From contig CAUZEA010000074.1 of assembly GCA_963578605.1 (NCBI GenBank), positions 1-29,684 on the forward strand: 29,684 nucleotides of DNA, read 5' to 3'. This DNA comes from JAKVCB01 sp963578605. GTDB lineage: Bacteria > Planctomycetota > Planctomycetia > Pirellulales > Lacipirellulaceae. Below the pieces are notes generated by a model. That model did not search any database and was not told where the DNA came from. It saw nothing but the letters and a program-made list of their open reading frames with translations. A program made the position numbers and the translations under genes. Positions within the stretch are counted from its first letter, which is position 1. Each line of letters starts with the position of its first letter. Shown piece by piece: positions 7,732-15,866 of this stretch.

Positions 7732-8715
7732 TTACGTCTCAGCGGGGAAGCAATAGTGCCGGCCCTGCCAGGTGTCGCGACGTTCGAATTCGTCCAGAAT
7801 CGCAGCGCGAACTGCCGGTTTGTCGAGGCACCAGGCTGGTCCCACAAAGTAGTCGGGCGGAGCATCGCCGCTGATCCGCTCAACAACCGTTTCCGGTGGA
7901 AGTTGCTCGAGAAAGTCGACCACGGTTTCGACATAGTCATGCTGATCGATGAGCTGGACTTCACCAGCCGCCACCTGGTCGGCGAGGGCTGTATTCTTGA
8001 CGCAGTACAGATTGTGGATTTTGACGGCATCGAATTGGAGCCGGGCCACTTCTTGGGCCGTGGCGAGCATGTCTGCGCGAGATTCGCCAGGCAACCCAAG
8101 AATTGCATGGGCACAGATTTCGAATCCGCGTCCGCGACTTCGCTCAACCGCGTCGACCGTCACGTCGTGATGATGACCGCGGTTCATCCAATCGAGCGAG
8201 CGGTTGTGCACCGTTTGCATTCCGTATTCGACCGAAACATACGACTCGTAGGCAAGTTCTTCAAGCAAGGCGAGTATCTCTTCGGGTACGCAGTCAGGCC
8301 GGGTGCCGATGGCGAGTCCCACAACTTGGGGGTGGTTCAAGGCCTCAAGGTAGAGGGGACGCAAAATCTCGACAGGTGCGTACGTATTGGTGGCGGGCTG
8401 AAAATAAGCGAGAAAATGCTGGCAATTTCGGTAACGTCGTCGCATCCGGACAATGCTTTGGTCGATTTGGCCGTGAACATCTGCCCTCGGGAGGCGGCGA
8501 CTGGGGCTGAAGCTGCGATTGTCGCAAAATACACAGCCACCAGTTGTTACGGTGCCATCGACGTTCGGACAAGTGAATCCGGCATCGATGCTCACTTTTT
8601 GCACCCGAAAGCCGAACCGGCGCCGTAGAAAGAAGTTATATGCAAAGTGACGGAGACCGGACTCGCGCCAGGCTGGAGTCGGTTGAATCGTCGTAAGTAG
8701 TTTGGTTGACGACAA
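7732..8715 (-). CDS. Radical SAM protein, TIGR01212/YhcC family
   Basis: A 327-residue radical SAM enzyme. Near the N-terminus CPNVDGTVTTGGCVFCDN supplies three cysteines (49, 61, 64) spaced C-x11-C-x2-C, the pattern of the YhcC family rather than the usual CxxxCxxC, for a 4Fe-4S cluster that cleaves S-adenosylmethionine. Other family blocks are FLAYFQPATNTYAPVE, GLAIGTRPDCVP, VEYGMQTVHNRSLDWMNRGH, HAILGLPGE and VKIHNLYCVKNT. The C-terminus (VERISGDAPPDY, then WCLDKPAVR) is also typical. The best start found is TTG at 8715, without a ribosome site; a slightly different start is possible. The reaction of the family is not established. It is divergent from the FHA gene, with a repeat array in between. 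Confidence 0.93.
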   Translation of the reverse strand: MSSTKLLTTIQPTPAWRESGLRHFAYNFFLRRRFGFRVQKVSIDAGFTCPNVDGTVTTGGCVFCDNRSFSPSRRLPRADVHGQIDQSIVRMRRRYRNCQHFLAYFQPATNTYAPVEILRPLYLEALNHPQVVGLAIGTRPDCVPEEILALLEELAYESYVSVEYGMQTVHNRSLDWMNRGHHHDVTVDAVERSRGRGFEICAHAILGLPGESRADMLATAQEVARLQFDAVKIHNLYCVKNTALADQVAAGEVQLIDQHDYVETVVDFLEQLPPETVVERISGDAPPDYFVGPAWCLDKPAVRAAILDEFERRDTWQGRHYCFPAET

Positions 8716-9005
8716 TTGCGTTACTGCGTAAAGTGGTAAGGTGTAGGAAGCACTCAGATTTCGGGTTATTGCTCAGTGATTTTTTCCATCCATTCATCCG
8801 CGGACCAGGTTTAACATTGGACCAGGTTTAACATTGGACCAAGTTTAACATTGGACCAAGTTTAACATTGGGTCAAGTTTAACATTGGGTCACCATCACG
8901 CAGAGTCAATATCCATCCGTAATTTGACGGCGACCACGTCTTGGGCCATTGTCCTGTTAGGTCCGATCATATTTTGTCATCTGGTTATTTTCAAGAAGGG
9001 TACCT
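8716..9005. other. Divergent intergenic region
   Basis: About 290 bases between the TTG start at 8715 (minus) and the FHA start at 9006 (plus). It holds the 17-bp repeat array, and the FHA ribosome site AAGAAGGG at 8993-9000. No convincing gene or strong promoter was recognised. Confidence 0.7.
8802..8892. repeat. 17-bp tandem repeat array, five units plus a partial sixth
   Basis: The unit GGACCAGGTTTAACATT begins at 8802, 8819, 8836, 8853 and 8870, with a partial sixth unit at 8887-8892. Units 1 and 2 are identical, 3 and 4 share one change (CAGG to CAAG), and 5 begins GGGTCA, giving a gradient of divergence. The array lies between the divergent YhcC-like and FHA genes and ends about 115 bp before the FHA start. 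A 17-bp period does not match helical phasing exactly (10.5 bp). Confidence 0.95.
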
Positions 9006-9467
9006 ATGTATGGACAACTTGTTCCACAGGGAGGAGGGGACCCGATTCCCCTAATGAAAGAAAAGCTGCTCGTGGGTCGTCGGGAAAGTTGTGACATTGT
9101 ACTTCGCTTTGCCAATGTTTCGGCGCACCACTGCCAACTCACCTTCGACAGCGGGTATTTATATGTGCGCGACTTGGGAAGTCGCAATGGTATTAAAATC
9201 AATGATATAAAGGTGGAGGAAAAACGAATTGACCCGGGCGATATCTTGTCGGTCGCCAAGCACAAGTATGAGGTTTCGTACGACCCGACCGAGCAAGGGG
9301 CTGTGGGGCCACCGCCGCCGGACAATGCGTCCCGCGAGATTATGGCCGAATCGCTCCTCTCGCGAGCGGGGCTTGAACACCAACCAGACGATTACCGGGC
9401 GGGTAAGCGGTACGATCCTACCGACATGAGGGCGGGCCAGATCGACGTGCCTGATAAACCTGTTTGA
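9006..9467 (+). CDS. FHA-domain protein
   Basis: A 153-residue protein beginning directly with a forkhead-associated domain, which binds phosphothreonine peptides. Key features: GRRESCD (G24, R25), the phosphate-contact stretch VSAHHCQLTF (S39, H42), and DLGSRNGIKIN (N61, G62), followed by the closing strands (DPGDILSVAKHKYEV). The domain covers about residues 1-92. The remaining 60 residues are hydrophilic and Pro/Asp-rich, with no signal peptide or membrane segment, so it is cytoplasmic. ATG at 9006 has a good ribosome site (AAGAAGGG, five-base spacer). It could read the output of a Ser/Thr kinase, such as the one at 3397-4881, but no direct link is shown. Confidence 0.93.
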   Translation: MYGQLVPQGGGDPIPLMKEKLLVGRRESCDIVLRFANVSAHHCQLTFDSGYLYVRDLGSRNGIKINDIKVEEKRIDPGDILSVAKHKYEVSYDPTEQGAVGPPPPDNASREIMAESLLSRAGLEHQPDDYRAGKRYDPTDMRAGQIDVPDKPV

Positions 9468-9526
9468 GATTCCACCAACAAGTGTAAGCCAGCTCAGCAG
9501 CTCGCACTGGAAGTGAGCTCTCCTTT

Positions 9527-10771
9527 ATGTCCAAGAAGTGGAAAATTCGGACCGATTTTCGCAAGAATCGCGAAATCCGTACGCGTCAAAAAGATTATAC
9601 CGAACACTTCGACAATGAAGATTTCGACGAGGAACTTGCCGAACGGGTTCGCGCAAAGGGCAAGCTTTCTCGCAAACGGACGGTAGCTGGCGCCGAAATC
9701 ATCGAGGACGCTTCTGGGACCGTGGTCTTGCCGGAAATTGACCGGAAGGAATGCCGACTCGGCCGCGTGCTTTGCGTGAAAGGACTTGTCAGCCTGATTG
9801 AAGATGCCCAGGGTATCGTCCATCCATGTGTGATCAGGCGGTTGTTGAAGTCGTTTGCAACCGATCAGCGCCATGTTGTGGCTGCTGGCGACCATGTCTG
9901 GTTTCGTACCGTGGGTGGCCGACCTGACATCCATTCCGATCCGCTACGGACTCAACCGCGTGGCGATGAGCCATCCACTGCCGGCAGGCTTTCTGAAGGG
10001 ATTATTGAGCGTGTCGAACCCCGCCACGGCGTACTAAGCCGCGCAAGTCGCGGGCGACAACAGATTATTGTGGCCAATGTCGACCAGTTGATCATTGTTG
10101 CCAGTGCTGCCGAACCACGTATCAAACCAAATTTAATCGACCGCTTGCTTGTCACCGCCGAGCGGGCCGGGATTCTTCCCACGATTTGCATCAACAAGAT
10201 CGACCTGGTGAATCCGGCTGACCTCATGCCACTGGTGGGCGTGTATGGACGGCTCGGGTATCGTGTGCTGATGACCTCGGCCGAAACTCATTTCGGAATC
10301 CAACAGCTTCGCAACCAGTTAGTTGGGCAGGAAACCGTCGTGACCGGGCAGAGTGGCGTGGGAAAGACTTCGCTGCTGAATGTCGTGGAGCCGGGGCTTG
10401 GTCGCAAAGTCCAGACAGTCAGCCGGGAGACGCAAAAAGGGCGGCATACCACCACAACTGCCGAGCTGATTCGCCTGGAATTGCCGCTCCCAGGAAACAG
10501 GGTAAGCACGTCATCCGACCTGTCACAAGCTGGCTTGCCCTCAGCTTCGTATGTGGTCGACACTCCCGGCATCCGGCAGTTTAAACTTTGGGATGTCATC
10601 GCTGAAGAGGTGGCGGGGTACTTTCGTGACATCCGCCCTTATGTCAGCAAATGCCGGTACCCCGACTGCACGCACACGCATGAAGATGAGTGTGCGGTCA
10701 AGGACGCAGTCGCCGATGGATGGGTCGATACCCGCCGGTATGAGAGCTACGTGCAAATCCGTGAAGGGTAA
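9527..10771 (+). CDS. rsgA: Ribosome small subunit-dependent GTPase A
   Basis: A 414-residue circularly permuted GTPase that assists late maturation of the 30S subunit. The G motifs appear in permuted order: NKID (G4, residues 223-226), SAE (G5-like, about 251), GQSGVGKTS (G1, 274-282), GRHTTT (G2, 315-320), DTPG (G3, 355-358). A zinc-binding site C-x4-C-x3-H-x3-C begins at C386, as in the family. The N-terminal region includes an OB-fold (about residues 70-170). The protein is longer than usual (about 300-350): the first 50 residues form a charged extension (KKWKIRTDFRKNREIRTRQK, then an acidic DNEDFDEELAE), and residues about 128-150 and 330-350 are extra loops. It is convergent with the aminopeptidase gene. 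Confidence 0.97.
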   Translation: MSKKWKIRTDFRKNREIRTRQKDYTEHFDNEDFDEELAERVRAKGKLSRKRTVAGAEIIEDASGTVVLPEIDRKECRLGRVLCVKGLVSLIEDAQGIVHPCVIRRLLKSFATDQRHVVAAGDHVWFRTVGGRPDIHSDPLRTQPRGDEPSTAGRLSEGIIERVEPRHGVLSRASRGRQQIIVANVDQLIIVASAAEPRIKPNLIDRLLVTAERAGILPTICINKIDLVNPADLMPLVGVYGRLGYRVLMTSAETHFGIQQLRNQLVGQETVVTGQSGVGKTSLLNVVEPGLGRKVQTVSRETQKGRHTTTTAELIRLELPLPGNRVSTSSDLSQAGLPSASYVVDTPGIRQFKLWDVIAEEVAGYFRDIRPYVSKCRYPDCTHTHEDECAVKDAVADGWVDTRRYESYVQIREG

Positions 10772-10776
10772 CGTAT

Positions 10777-10793
10777 ACCAAGGCAGGCTTGGT
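10777..10793. terminator. Hairpin between convergent rsgA and M42 gene
   Basis: ACCAAG (10777-10782), a 5-base loop, and CTTGGT (10788-10793) fill the 24-base gap between two convergent stops. It is symmetric and so could act on both transcripts, but it has no T-run. Confidence 0.45.
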
Positions 10794-10795
10794 GT

Positions 10796-11860
10796 TCAAC
10801 GCGGGGTAAAGTCGGCAGTCGCTTCGATGCCGAGGGCAAACTCAGCAAGAAGGTCGGCGCAGGCATCCAGGTCATCCAAAGAGACCATTTCCACAGCACT
10901 GTGCATGTAGCGATTGGGTACGCTGACAAGGCCTGCTGCAACACCGGCTCGGGACAACTGTATGGCATTGGCATCGGTTCCTGTTCCCCGCCCAACTGCC
11001 TGATATTGCACATCGATCTCGCATCGCTCTGCCGCGGTACGGAGTTGTTCGGCAACGTTGGGGTTAATGTTCGGGCCCCGGCAAATGACCGGGCCACCAC
11101 CAAGACAAATGTCCCCCTCCTGGTTTTTGTCGATGGTCGGACAATCGGTTGAAAAGGTCACATCGACACCGATACCGACGTCGGGATTAACACCGTAAGC
11201 GCTGGTTATGGCGCCACGCAAACCGATTTCTTCCTGAACGGTTGCTGCCGCAAACAAAGCCACCTGCAGCCCACCACGTTGTTTTGCCCGTCGTGCTGCC
11301 TCGATACAAACCCAGAGACCCGTTTTGTTGTCCATTCCAGGCGAGTTTGCCAGGTTGTTGCGCATTTCCTGGTAGCCGAGTTCCAGTGTCACACCATCAC
11401 CAATTTGGATGATCGCGGCAACTTCTTCCCGGTCCTTGGCCCCAACATCGAGCCAAAGTTCTTTTTGCTTGACCACCTGCTTGCGCTCTTTCGGTTCGAG
11501 CAAATGAATTGGCTTGCGGGCAAGCACTGCTGCCACAGGACCGCCTTGTGTGTGGATGGTCATCCTCTGGCCGACAAGCTGTTGAGGGTCCCAGCCGCCG
11601 ATCGGGCTGGTATAGATGAACCCGTTGTCATTGATGTAAGTAACGATCAAGCCAATTTGGTCGGCATGCCCGGCGAACATTACGCGAAGTTTTGCCTCGG
11701 GATTCACACTGACAATCACGTTTCCGTGCAGATCCGTATGCAAATGATCAGAAAATTTCGCAGCATATTTTCGAACATGGTCCTGGACCGGTTGTTCGAA
11801 TCCAGACGGACTGGGCGTTTCGAGAAGGTCCTTGAAGAATTGTTTGGCTTTGTCGTCCAT
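10796..11860 (-). CDS. M42-family metallo-aminopeptidase
   Basis: A 354-residue cytosolic dinuclear metal peptidase of the M42 family, whose members form large tetrahedral particles and trim peptides from the N-terminus. Metal-binding and catalytic residues are visible in order: H65 in FAGHADQIG, D177 in PGMDNKTG, E210/E211 in QEEIG, D233 in GVDVTF, and H320 in RYMHSAVE. Length fits the family. ATG at 11860 (MDDKAKQFFKDLLETPSPSG) aligns with the family start, although the frame is open to 11992; the extra 44 residues are not protein-like. No ribosome site is evident. The gene is divergent from the cysteine-rich repeat gene. Substrate specificity (glutamyl-, leucyl- or other) cannot be told; some members were annotated as cellulases, which is doubtful. 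Confidence 0.95.
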   Translation of the reverse strand: MDDKAKQFFKDLLETPSPSGFEQPVQDHVRKYAAKFSDHLHTDLHGNVIVSVNPEAKLRVMFAGHADQIGLIVTYINDNGFIYTSPIGGWDPQQLVGQRMTIHTQGGPVAAVLARKPIHLLEPKERKQVVKQKELWLDVGAKDREEVAAIIQIGDGVTLELGYQEMRNNLANSPGMDNKTGLWVCIEAARRAKQRGGLQVALFAAATVQEEIGLRGAITSAYGVNPDVGIGVDVTFSTDCPTIDKNQEGDICLGGGPVICRGPNINPNVAEQLRTAAERCEIDVQYQAVGRGTGTDANAIQLSRAGVAAGLVSVPNRYMHSAVEMVSLDDLDACADLLAEFALGIEATADFTPR

Positions 11861-12069
11861 TGAAGAAAGTCTCAGGGTAAAGGGAGATGGGGCCAGGTAA
11901 TTACCACCGCCGGCGACAAGGTGCTTGCATGTCAAATTTTGACGATTGTAACGATTCTCTAACTTCGAGGCATGCCATTCGTCGATATGCAACTGACAAG
12001 CGAAGGTGATGGCCGCTAACGAAGGCGGCAGCCGTCATTGGTACTAGCACTTTTCTGAGGTCAGATTCC

Positions 12070-12918
12070 ATGCAAAAGAATCTAGCAATTATTGCCGTGG
12101 CAGTTGTATTGTGCGCTGGTTCAATGGGTTGTACCAGCCGGTGGTTTTACAAAGTGAACCATGGTCTGTGGGGTAGCTATCCCGGGTGTGGTTGTGAGTG
12201 TGCCTGCAACGACTGCTGTGGTTGTGGTGATTGTTGTGGGGAAGTTTCTTGTGGCTGCGAACCGGCATGTGGCTTCGAATCAGGGTGTGGCTGTGAACCG
12301 GCATGTGGCTTTGAACCAGGGTGTGGCTGCGAACCGGCATGTGGCTTTGAACCAGGGTGTGGCTGCGAACCGGCATGTGGCTTCAAACCAGGGTGTGGCT
12401 GTGAACCGGCATGTGGCTTCGAACCAGGGTGTGGTTGTGAACCGGCATGTGGCTTCGAACCAGGGTGTGGTTGCGAGCCGGCATGTGGCTTCGAACCAGG
12501 GTGTGGTTACGAGCCAGGGTATGGCAGTGGTCCCTGCGGGCCTGGTTACAGATACGGACGTCGACGGGGTGGTTATCACGGATTTGGAATTATTGGACCG
12601 GGAAGTTTGGTCGAGGCAATTCGTTGTTCGATCAGCAACTGCTGGAGAAATCACGGTCTTTACGGCTGCGAACCGGAGTGTGATTGCGATCCTTCCTGCG
12701 GTTACAAACCTGGATGTGGTTGCGGTCCTTCGTGCTGTTGCGAGCCGGGTCCTTCGTGCTGTTGCGAACCGGGGTGTGATTACGCTTTAGGTGGCTGTGA
12801 CTGTTGTAGTGGCGGCGGCAGCGGGACAATCTATGAAACGGCGAGTCGGAACCGTCCCTACAGGGTCAGTTTGCGACCTTTCGAAAACTTCGCTGACGTA
12901 TTGAATCTGAACAGGTAA
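12070..12918 (+). CDS. Secreted cysteine-rich repeat protein, possible lipoprotein
   Basis: A 282-residue protein with about 52 cysteines (18%). It begins with a signal sequence (MQKNLAIIAVAVVLCAGSMG) followed by C21; SMGC is an imperfect lipobox, so lipoprotein processing is plausible but uncertain. A first Cys-rich section (39-60) precedes seven 12-residue repeats CGCEPACGFEPG at residues 61-144, differing only at two positions (E to K, P to S). A Tyr/Gly/Arg-rich linker and a non-Cys segment (GFGIIGPGSLVEAIR) follow, then a second cluster with PSCCCEPG twice, and a Cys-free tail ending FENFADVLNLNR. TGAGGT lies nine bases before ATG 12070. Such composition fits a disulfide-bonded envelope or matrix protein or a metal binder; neither is shown. 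Confidence 0.85.
   Translation: MQKNLAIIAVAVVLCAGSMGCTSRWFYKVNHGLWGSYPGCGCECACNDCCGCGDCCGEVSCGCEPACGFESGCGCEPACGFEPGCGCEPACGFEPGCGCEPACGFKPGCGCEPACGFEPGCGCEPACGFEPGCGCEPACGFEPGCGYEPGYGSGPCGPGYRYGRRRGGYHGFGIIGPGSLVEAIRCSISNCWRNHGLYGCEPECDCDPSCGYKPGCGCGPSCCCEPGPSCCCEPGCDYALGGCDCCSGGGSGTIYETASRNRPYRVSLRPFENFADVLNLNR
12250..12501 (+). repeat. 36-bp coding tandem repeat, seven units
   Basis: Seven in-frame 36-bp units encode CGCEPACGFEPG-type repeats without gaps. The copies differ by mostly synonymous third-base changes (TGT/TGC, TTC/TTT, GAA/GAG) and two amino-acid changes, so copy number can vary by slippage or recombination without breaking the frame. Confidence 0.95.
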
Positions 12919-12956
12919 AAATAACGCCGCTGAGTCGACCTGGGTAACGGCCTCGG

Positions 12957-13730
12957 CTACTCGGCTAGAAACAAGCGTTTTGCATTGGCGGTTGTTTGGG
13001 CAGCGAAAGCTTCGAGTGAGCAGCCTCGCACTTCGGCAAGGCAAGTTGCTGTATACCGCACGTTCGCCGGTTCATTGCGCCGCTGACTGCGGACCGGATG
13101 GGGCGAAAGGTAAGGGCTATCGGTTTCAACAAGAATGCGGTCGTTGGGGATCGTGCCCGCGATGCGACGGAGTTCATCCGATTTCTTGAAAGTGACCATC
13201 CCAGCGAAGCTGATGTAGAGCCCCATTTCAGTGCACTCGGCAGCCATTTCAGCGGTGCCCGTAAACGAGTGCATGACGCCATTGAGAGGTCCTCGCTGGT
13301 GGGCTTCGCGCAGCATCTCAAGAATGTCTTCATCGCAATCCCGCATGTGAACAATGAAGGGGAGCTTGCGATCACTTGAGAGTCGCAGATGTCGATCGAA
13401 GTAGTCCTGCTGTAAATCGAAAGGTGAAAAGTCCCAGTATCGATCGAGACCTGTTTCTCCGATGGCGACGACACCAGGCTGGGCCATCAATTCAAGGACT
13501 TGGTTCCAATCCCCTTCTGCCGCGTCGGCGACAGAATTTGGCTGGATGCCAACGGCCGCATAGACGCCGTCATAGCGGGCAGCCAACTCGACACAGGTGG
13601 CACTGGTAGGAGCCGAGGTGCCAATTGCGACGATCTCGCTGACGTCGGCATCGCGGGCACGGGCGATGACTTCGTCCCGGTCGTTGTCAAAATCTCCCTG
13701 GTCGAGATGTGCGTGGGTATCAAAGAGCAT
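12957..13730 (-). CDS. tatD: TatD-family metal-dependent hydrolase (putative DNase)
   Basis: A 257-residue TIM-barrel hydrolase of the amidohydrolase superfamily, usually described as a 3'-5' DNA exonuclease. Metal ligands are all present: DTHAHLD (H6, H8), GETGLD (E92), FIVHMRD (H128), MHSFTG (H154) and VETDSPYL (D204). Length matches the family (about 260). ATG 13730. It is the last gene of the minus-strand run that begins with the nuo genes, 29 bases after the preceding small gene, and converges with the cysteine-repeat gene; no clear terminator was found in the 38-base gap. Confidence 0.95.
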   Translation of the reverse strand: MLFDTHAHLDQGDFDNDRDEVIARARDADVSEIVAIGTSAPTSATCVELAARYDGVYAAVGIQPNSVADAAEGDWNQVLELMAQPGVVAIGETGLDRYWDFSPFDLQQDYFDRHLRLSSDRKLPFIVHMRDCDEDILEMLREAHQRGPLNGVMHSFTGTAEMAAECTEMGLYISFAGMVTFKKSDELRRIAGTIPNDRILVETDSPYLSPHPVRSQRRNEPANVRYTATCLAEVRGCSLEAFAAQTTANAKRLFLAE

Positions 13731-13759
13731 GGGCCGCGCAATTTACGCTAGTTTGCCGG

Positions 13760-14185
13760 TTATACCCCGTGGGCGAGTTCTTTGAGCGATTCGAGGTGTC
13801 CTTGAGTCATTCCCACGGCTTCCTCGGCGAGGGTTTTGGCAGCTGGAGCTAAATGAAGAGATTCGGCACAGGTGGTCAGACGGGCCACGTCTTGTTCAAC
13901 AAGGTGAATGGATTCGCGGGCCAGATAGTCGATACTGAGATCGTGCGAGTTAGTAAACTCTACGGGGAATTTTCCCAGGTCAGGTAGTTCTCCTGAATCG
14001 TAAATCTCCTGGCTGATGCGTTCGATCAGTTCGTTTTGATCGGACGTAATTTCCTCCAATATTTCGGCGGTACGTTCATGACCTGGGGGGATATAGGGAC
14101 GCGCGTAGCGCAGATATTGCGGGAACGATCGGCCAAGGGTGACCAAAAGTTGATTCAGGGCGTCGATGGTGTTGGTGGTGGACAA
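13760..14185 (-). CDS. Small helical protein of unknown function
   Basis: A 141-residue soluble protein, apparently almost all alpha-helical, with no signal peptide or membrane segment. It begins at TTG 14185, only 19 bases after the nuoN stop, and is followed 29 bases later by tatD, so it is probably translated from the nuo transcript. Segments such as RTAEILEEITSDQNELIERISQ and LIDYLARESIHLVEQDV-like helices with spaced Glu and His suggest a four-helix bundle, perhaps ferritin-like, but no E-x2-H pair can be assigned with certainty and no family was recognised. No ATG is available near the N-terminus. Coding status is supported by consistent composition and position. Confidence 0.75.
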   Translation of the reverse strand: MSTTNTIDALNQLLVTLGRSFPQYLRYARPYIPPGHERTAEILEEITSDQNELIERISQEIYDSGELPDLGKFPVEFTNSHDLSIDYLARESIHLVEQDVARLTTCAESLHLAPAAKTLAEEAVGMTQGHLESLKELAHGV

Positions 14186-14204
14186 ACGACGGGGGTACTT
14201 TCGA

Positions 14205-15866
14205 TTACATCAAGACTTGAAGACCCGCAAGTTGCGCCCAGTGGGCCAGCTTTTCGGGAAAGATTCCCAACAGGATTACGGGGATCGAAACGAGCAAAAT
14301 GTAAATAACCGGCAGGAAGGGCATGGTCACGGGCCCGCGTGACTCGGGCTCGGGATCCATACACATTATTTTCGCCAACCGCAGGTAGTAGATTAGTGAG
14401 AGCACAGTATTGAGGCCACCGACCACAAGCAGTGAGATCATCACCGGCCCTCCGGCGTCGACCAATGCCATAAAGGCCTTGACTTTGGCCCAAAAACCGC
14501 CGAATGGGGGAAGGCCGATCAGGCTGAACAGGATGGCTGTCAGGCAGATGGCGGTTAGTGGCGCGGTGCGAATCAAACCGCCGTAGTCGGCGATTTCTTC
14601 ACTTTGCATCGTGTTGCGTAAAAAGGCGACGATGGCAAAGGCACCGAGGTTCATGAAGAAGTAGACGCCGATGTAGAACAACAGAGCTGAAACGGCGTCT
14701 CGGGCCTGGTCCAAATTGGTACCGGCGAGATAAACGGCCGCCGCAATCGGCATCATCATGTAGCCGGCATGGGCAATCGTCGAGTAGGCAAAGAGGCGTT
14801 TGATGTTGGTTTGTCCGTAGGCGGCAAGATTCCCGAAGGTACAGGTTACCGCGGCAATGACCGCCAACATCAGAACCACGAAGTTGCGTGTTTGCGATAT
14901 GGCGGACAGGTGGTCGCTGGTGACTGCCGCGGGTACCTGCATTGCCACATAGGTGACATGGGCCGGGGGCACGGCTATCGCCAATTCCTGGCTTTCAGCC
15001 GGGGAGGTGACGCCCAGGGCAACCCGTATCAGCAAGGCCAGGGCGGCAGCTTTGGAGGCTACGGACAGGAACGCGTTGACTTCTGCCGAGGCCCCTTCAA
15101 AGACGTCTGGGCACCAAAAATGGAACGGTACCGCCGCGAGCTTGAAAGCCAGCCCGACCATGATCATCACCGCCGCCAGAGCCAGGACCATGGCGCGGCC
15201 CGAACCGCCCTCAGCGGTAAAATCGACCGCTGCCAAGGTGGTAGCAACGGTTGGCAAATGGGCGGTTCCCAGCACGCCTGCCAACAGGCTGATTCCATAC
15301 AACATAACGCCTGCAGCGCCGGCCCCGTATACGGCGTACTTGAGCGCAGCCTCGCTAGAGCGTTGGCGTCCTTTGACGGCCCCGGCCAACACGTAGGAAG
15401 GCACACTGGCCATTTCGACGCCCAGGAAAACGGTCATCAGATGATTTGCCGAGGCCATGATGCACATTCCCAGCGTGGCCCCGAGTACCAGCGCATAAAA
15501 ATCCTGCCCGTCGTTTCCATCTGCCAGCCCGGTCATTCGCGTTAACACGACGAACAGCACCACGAAGAACAAAAGTACGACCCGCACATAAACAGTAAGC
15601 GAGTCACAGACCAGCATGCCAGTAAAGATTTCTTGTGGGCCTTGGCTGACCAATTCTGCCAGTCCTCCCGTGGGAATCGCGTACCAGAGGGCGAGGCCGG
15701 CCCCTGCGAATGCCACGATCGAGGGATCTATTTTTTCCAACCACGGAATCAGGCGCACCAGCAGCAGGGCGACAATCGTCGCGCACAGAATGAGCTCCGG
15801 CCGGAATAGCACAAGGCTATGGTAGGTGTCGGTGATCAGGCCATCGACGATTGCTTGCAAGCTCAC
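14205..15866 (-). CDS. nuoN: NADH-quinone oxidoreductase subunit N
   Basis: A 553-residue antiporter-like membrane subunit of Complex I. About 14 hydrophobic segments are visible. Family blocks include GVEMASVPSYVLAGAVKG (with the key glutamate in the FLGVEM helix), FKLAAVPFHFWCPDVFEGA, KRLFAYSTIAHAGYMMMP and IGLPPFGGFWAKV. Residues about 270-300 hold an extra hydrophilic loop (SPAESQELAIAVPPAHVTYV). It starts at GTG 15866, whose first bases overlap the nuoM stop (GTGA), implying coupled translation. It is the last recognisable nuo gene of the cluster. Confidence 0.97.
   Translation of the reverse strand: MSLQAIVDGLITDTYHSLVLFRPELILCATIVALLLVRLIPWLEKIDPSIVAFAGAGLALWYAIPTGGLAELVSQGPQEIFTGMLVCDSLTVYVRVVLLFFVVLFVVLTRMTGLADGNDGQDFYALVLGATLGMCIMASANHLMTVFLGVEMASVPSYVLAGAVKGRQRSSEAALKYAVYGAGAAGVMLYGISLLAGVLGTAHLPTVATTLAAVDFTAEGGSGRAMVLALAAVMIMVGLAFKLAAVPFHFWCPDVFEGASAEVNAFLSVASKAAALALLIRVALGVTSPAESQELAIAVPPAHVTYVAMQVPAAVTSDHLSAISQTRNFVVLMLAVIAAVTCTFGNLAAYGQTNIKRLFAYSTIAHAGYMMMPIAAAVYLAGTNLDQARDAVSALLFYIGVYFFMNLGAFAIVAFLRNTMQSEEIADYGGLIRTAPLTAICLTAILFSLIGLPPFGGFWAKVKAFMALVDAGGPVMISLLVVGGLNTVLSLIYYLRLAKIMCMDPEPESRGPVTMPFLPVIYILLVSIPVILLGIFPEKLAHWAQLAGLQVLM

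Noticed and set aside
7155..7756. Protein genes across 7155-7756 on either strand
   Set aside because: The interval is RNase P RNA with clear conserved cores and P1 helix; the open frames are a result of its high GC.
7732..8628. Plus-strand open frame of 290 codons opposite the radical SAM gene
   Set aside because: Overlaps a gene with intact catalytic motifs on the other strand; no motifs of its own.
8802..8892. CRISPR array
   Set aside because: The 17-bp units are directly adjacent with no spacers, and no cas gene is present.
12161..12790. Repetitive open frames in other frames of the cysteine-repeat gene
   Set aside because: They arise automatically because a 36-bp repeat without stops stays open in several frames; only the 12070 frame has a signal sequence and ribosome site.
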